Origin: Laburnicola sp. R22_1
Taxonomy: Eukaryota; Ascomycota; Dothideomycetes; Pleosporales; Didymosphaeriaceae
DNA length: 64,000 nucleotides
Direction of reading: 5' to 3'
NCBI GenBank assembly: GCA_014281115.1
Contig: JACONQ010000013.1
Coordinates: 1,850,501 to 1,914,500 of the forward strand
The notes beneath the pieces are model-generated. The model was given only the letters and a program-made list of their open reading frames with translations, was not told where the DNA came from and made no database searches. Both the position numbers and the translations under genes were made by a program. Positions 62,571-64,000 of the stretch are shown here, piece after piece (position 1 is the stretch's first letter; each line of letters starts with the position of its first letter).

Positions 62571-62766
62571 TGTCATGGATCCATGGCGGCACCCGGCCCG
62601 GAACAACGTTGATCCGGCGCTAGGCCCGATTTGGCGTTAGCTCGGCAGCACCCATAAGGTGCTGCCGCCCTGCCTGCCCACTTGGCATAGCAGTATTTCA
62701 TGTACTAGGAATTAACTTACCTTCATCCTAACTATCGCGGGCCCGAACCCTAACACTATACTGCTA
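62571..62766 (+). repeat. G3 3' LTR, fused at its end to inverted sequence
   Basis: 196 bp matching the 5' LTR to CTGCTATC. The next base starts sequence complementary to 58279 and below, so the terminal bases of the LTR appear lost at the junction. Confidence 0.82.
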
Positions 62767-64000
62767 TCGGGAGCTGCTCTCGTTCGTCGCGTCGCGGCCA
62801 TCACCGTCCTCGGGACCGTGATGGGCTTGCGGGCCGCCGTCGGTGCAGGCTTTAGGCGCAACGTAATGCGGCTTGAGGATGGTCTGCACCTAGTGTTGTT
62901 GGCGTTCATCGTGCGCGTCTTTGGGGAGGTCGCCTGAGCGTTGAGTGAGTGCATTAGGCTTTGCGCCTTAGCTCCCAGGCCTGTATCTTATAAGGAAGTT
63001 GAATTTAGAAAGGAATTTAGCCTAGTAAGCTTAACAACAGTTTAGTCGCTTATTAGTTATAAAGTAGCGCAATGCTAAGTAATTAGAAATAACGTTAATT
63101 GGAGTCTTCATACTAGACAGCTCAAATCGCCATTCTTTAAAGGCGCGCACTATCGCAAGGAGTTCTTTGTTGTATATCTTATAGTTGCACTCTGTAGGGT
63201 TCATCTTGTGTGATAAGTAAGCGACAGGTTTGAGTACGCCATTGTGCATCTGTGACAAGACCGCTGCAGTGACAAAGTCAGACGCGTTGGTCTCGAGCCA
63301 AGTCTCTAAGTCGGCGTCGAAGTGGGCTAGTATTGGCGCACTAGTAAAAGCTTGCTTAAGTCGCTTAAAAGCTTAAGCTACAGCAGAGCCTAGTGCTAAA
63401 GGAAACGTCTTAACGCGGTTCTTAGTCTTCTTTGTAAGTTTAGTAAGAGGATAAGCGAGTTGGCTAAAGCCTAGAATAAACTGTCTATAAAAGTTAGCAA
63501 ATCCTAAGAAGGCTTAAACATCTTTAACGCTGCGAGGAAGTTGCCATTCCTATATAGTCTTGACTTTAGTAGGGTCCATTTCGATGCTGTTAGTCGTTAA
63601 GATTAACCTAAGGTACTTAACTCGCTTCACTTTAAACTATGACTTATAGATATCTAAGTAGAGTCTAGCGTCAACGAGTTTTCCCACTACAAGTTAGACA
63701 TATTTCTTATATTTATTCTCGTTATTAGAGTAAATGAGTACATCGTCCAGATACGCCGTGTAAAAGTCGTCTAGGTACTATCGCAGGATATTGTTAATAT
63801 ATAATTAAAAGGTTCTAGGTGCGTTGCATAATCCAAATGACATAATAAGATATTTGTATAAGCCATACCTTGTTAGAAAGGCGGTCTTTTTCTTGTCTCC
63901 TTCCTTAACACATACAGCGTTAAAAGCCGCTATAACATCGATAATGCTTATAATTCTGGCCTTAGTCAGACGTGCCATAGTTTCTTTAATAGAAGGAGGT
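62767..64000 (-). pseudogene. Inverted second copy of the G3 family, RNase H to RT, running off the window
   Basis: The reverse complement of about 57035-58279 of G3, roughly 95% identical by eye with differences mostly C/T and G/A. The RNase H part (63258-63031) reads QMHNGVLKPVAYLSHKMNPT. RT motif C keeps YLDDVLIYSNN and motif A keeps SIIDVI, unlike G3. Several stops occur at the same codons as in G3. The rest of the element would lie beyond 64000. Confidence 0.85.

Larger units (their letters stand above)
52526..62766 (+). mobile_element. Chromodomain gypsy LTR retrotransposon G3, inserted in G2
   Basis: LTRs at 52526-52724 and 62571-62766 are nearly identical (TGTCATGGATCC..CTGCTATC; two C/T differences seen). 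The 5' LTR abuts G2 sequence. A G-rich polypurine tract precedes the 3' LTR. The internal order is Gag, protease, RT/RNase H, integrase, chromodomain. Pogo 3 (60317-62414) lies between the chromodomain and the 3' LTR; without it G3 is about 8.1 kb. RIP-type damage is patchy. The right flank is not G2 but an inverted copy of the same family, so the expected right-hand target duplication is missing. Confidence 0.88.

Overview
The window looks like one chromosomal segment of a filamentous ascomycete, most likely a dothideomycete-type fungus (inference). It contains intron-bearing host genes with short fungal introns, fungal transposon families, and a long AT-rich block carrying the signature of repeat-induced point mutation (RIP): C-to-T/G-to-A transitions, Gln and Trp codons turned into TAA/TAG, and catalytic Asp turned into Asn.

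Region 1 (1-2.9 kb) is normal-GC host DNA. It holds two divergently transcribed conserved genes, a four-exon SPOUT protein-arginine methyltransferase of the Sfm1 family (minus, 429-1305) and a three-exon endosulfine/Igo1 family gene (plus, 1575-2119).

Region 2 (2.9-10.3 kb) is a normal-GC, nearly intact non-LTR (LINE/Tad-like) retroelement on the minus strand. In transcription order it reads endonuclease, reverse transcriptase, C-terminal zinc finger, then a separate zinc-knuckle Gag-like gene with AT-hook-like motifs. That is the opposite of the usual gag-then-pol order. At least two ORF breaks are explained by phase-consistent spliceosomal introns.

Region 3 (about 10.65-52.5 kb) is an AT-rich nest of decayed transposons. 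Copia element 1 (11003-18521, TSD CTATA) sits in an array of short S1 repeats. Copia element 2 starts at 19535, is split by a gypsy element (G1, 20162-37375, TSD GATAA) and resumes to about 39588. G1 is itself split by an oppositely oriented gypsy element (27051-34277). Then come unassigned AT-rich DNA holding a Fot1/pogo element (41015-42870), and a second relative of G1 (G2, about 45977-52525). G2 is interrupted by a 1.09 kb element, a 202-bp element and a second pogo element (50512-52374). The short S1 repeats and the 202-bp element carry 10-bp target-site duplications and belong to no family I recognise.

Region 4 (52526-64000) is a younger chromodomain-type gypsy element (G3, 52526 to about 62766) with near-identical LTRs, inactivated by a 35-bp duplication, stops and catalytic substitutions, and carrying a third pogo element (60317-62414) near its 3' end. 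Its 3' LTR is fused to an inverted second copy of the same family, which runs off the window.

Apart from the two host genes, almost everything here is transposon DNA. The layered insertions give a relative order of events, and the contrast between the unmutated LINE and the mutated remainder is the main biological puzzle.
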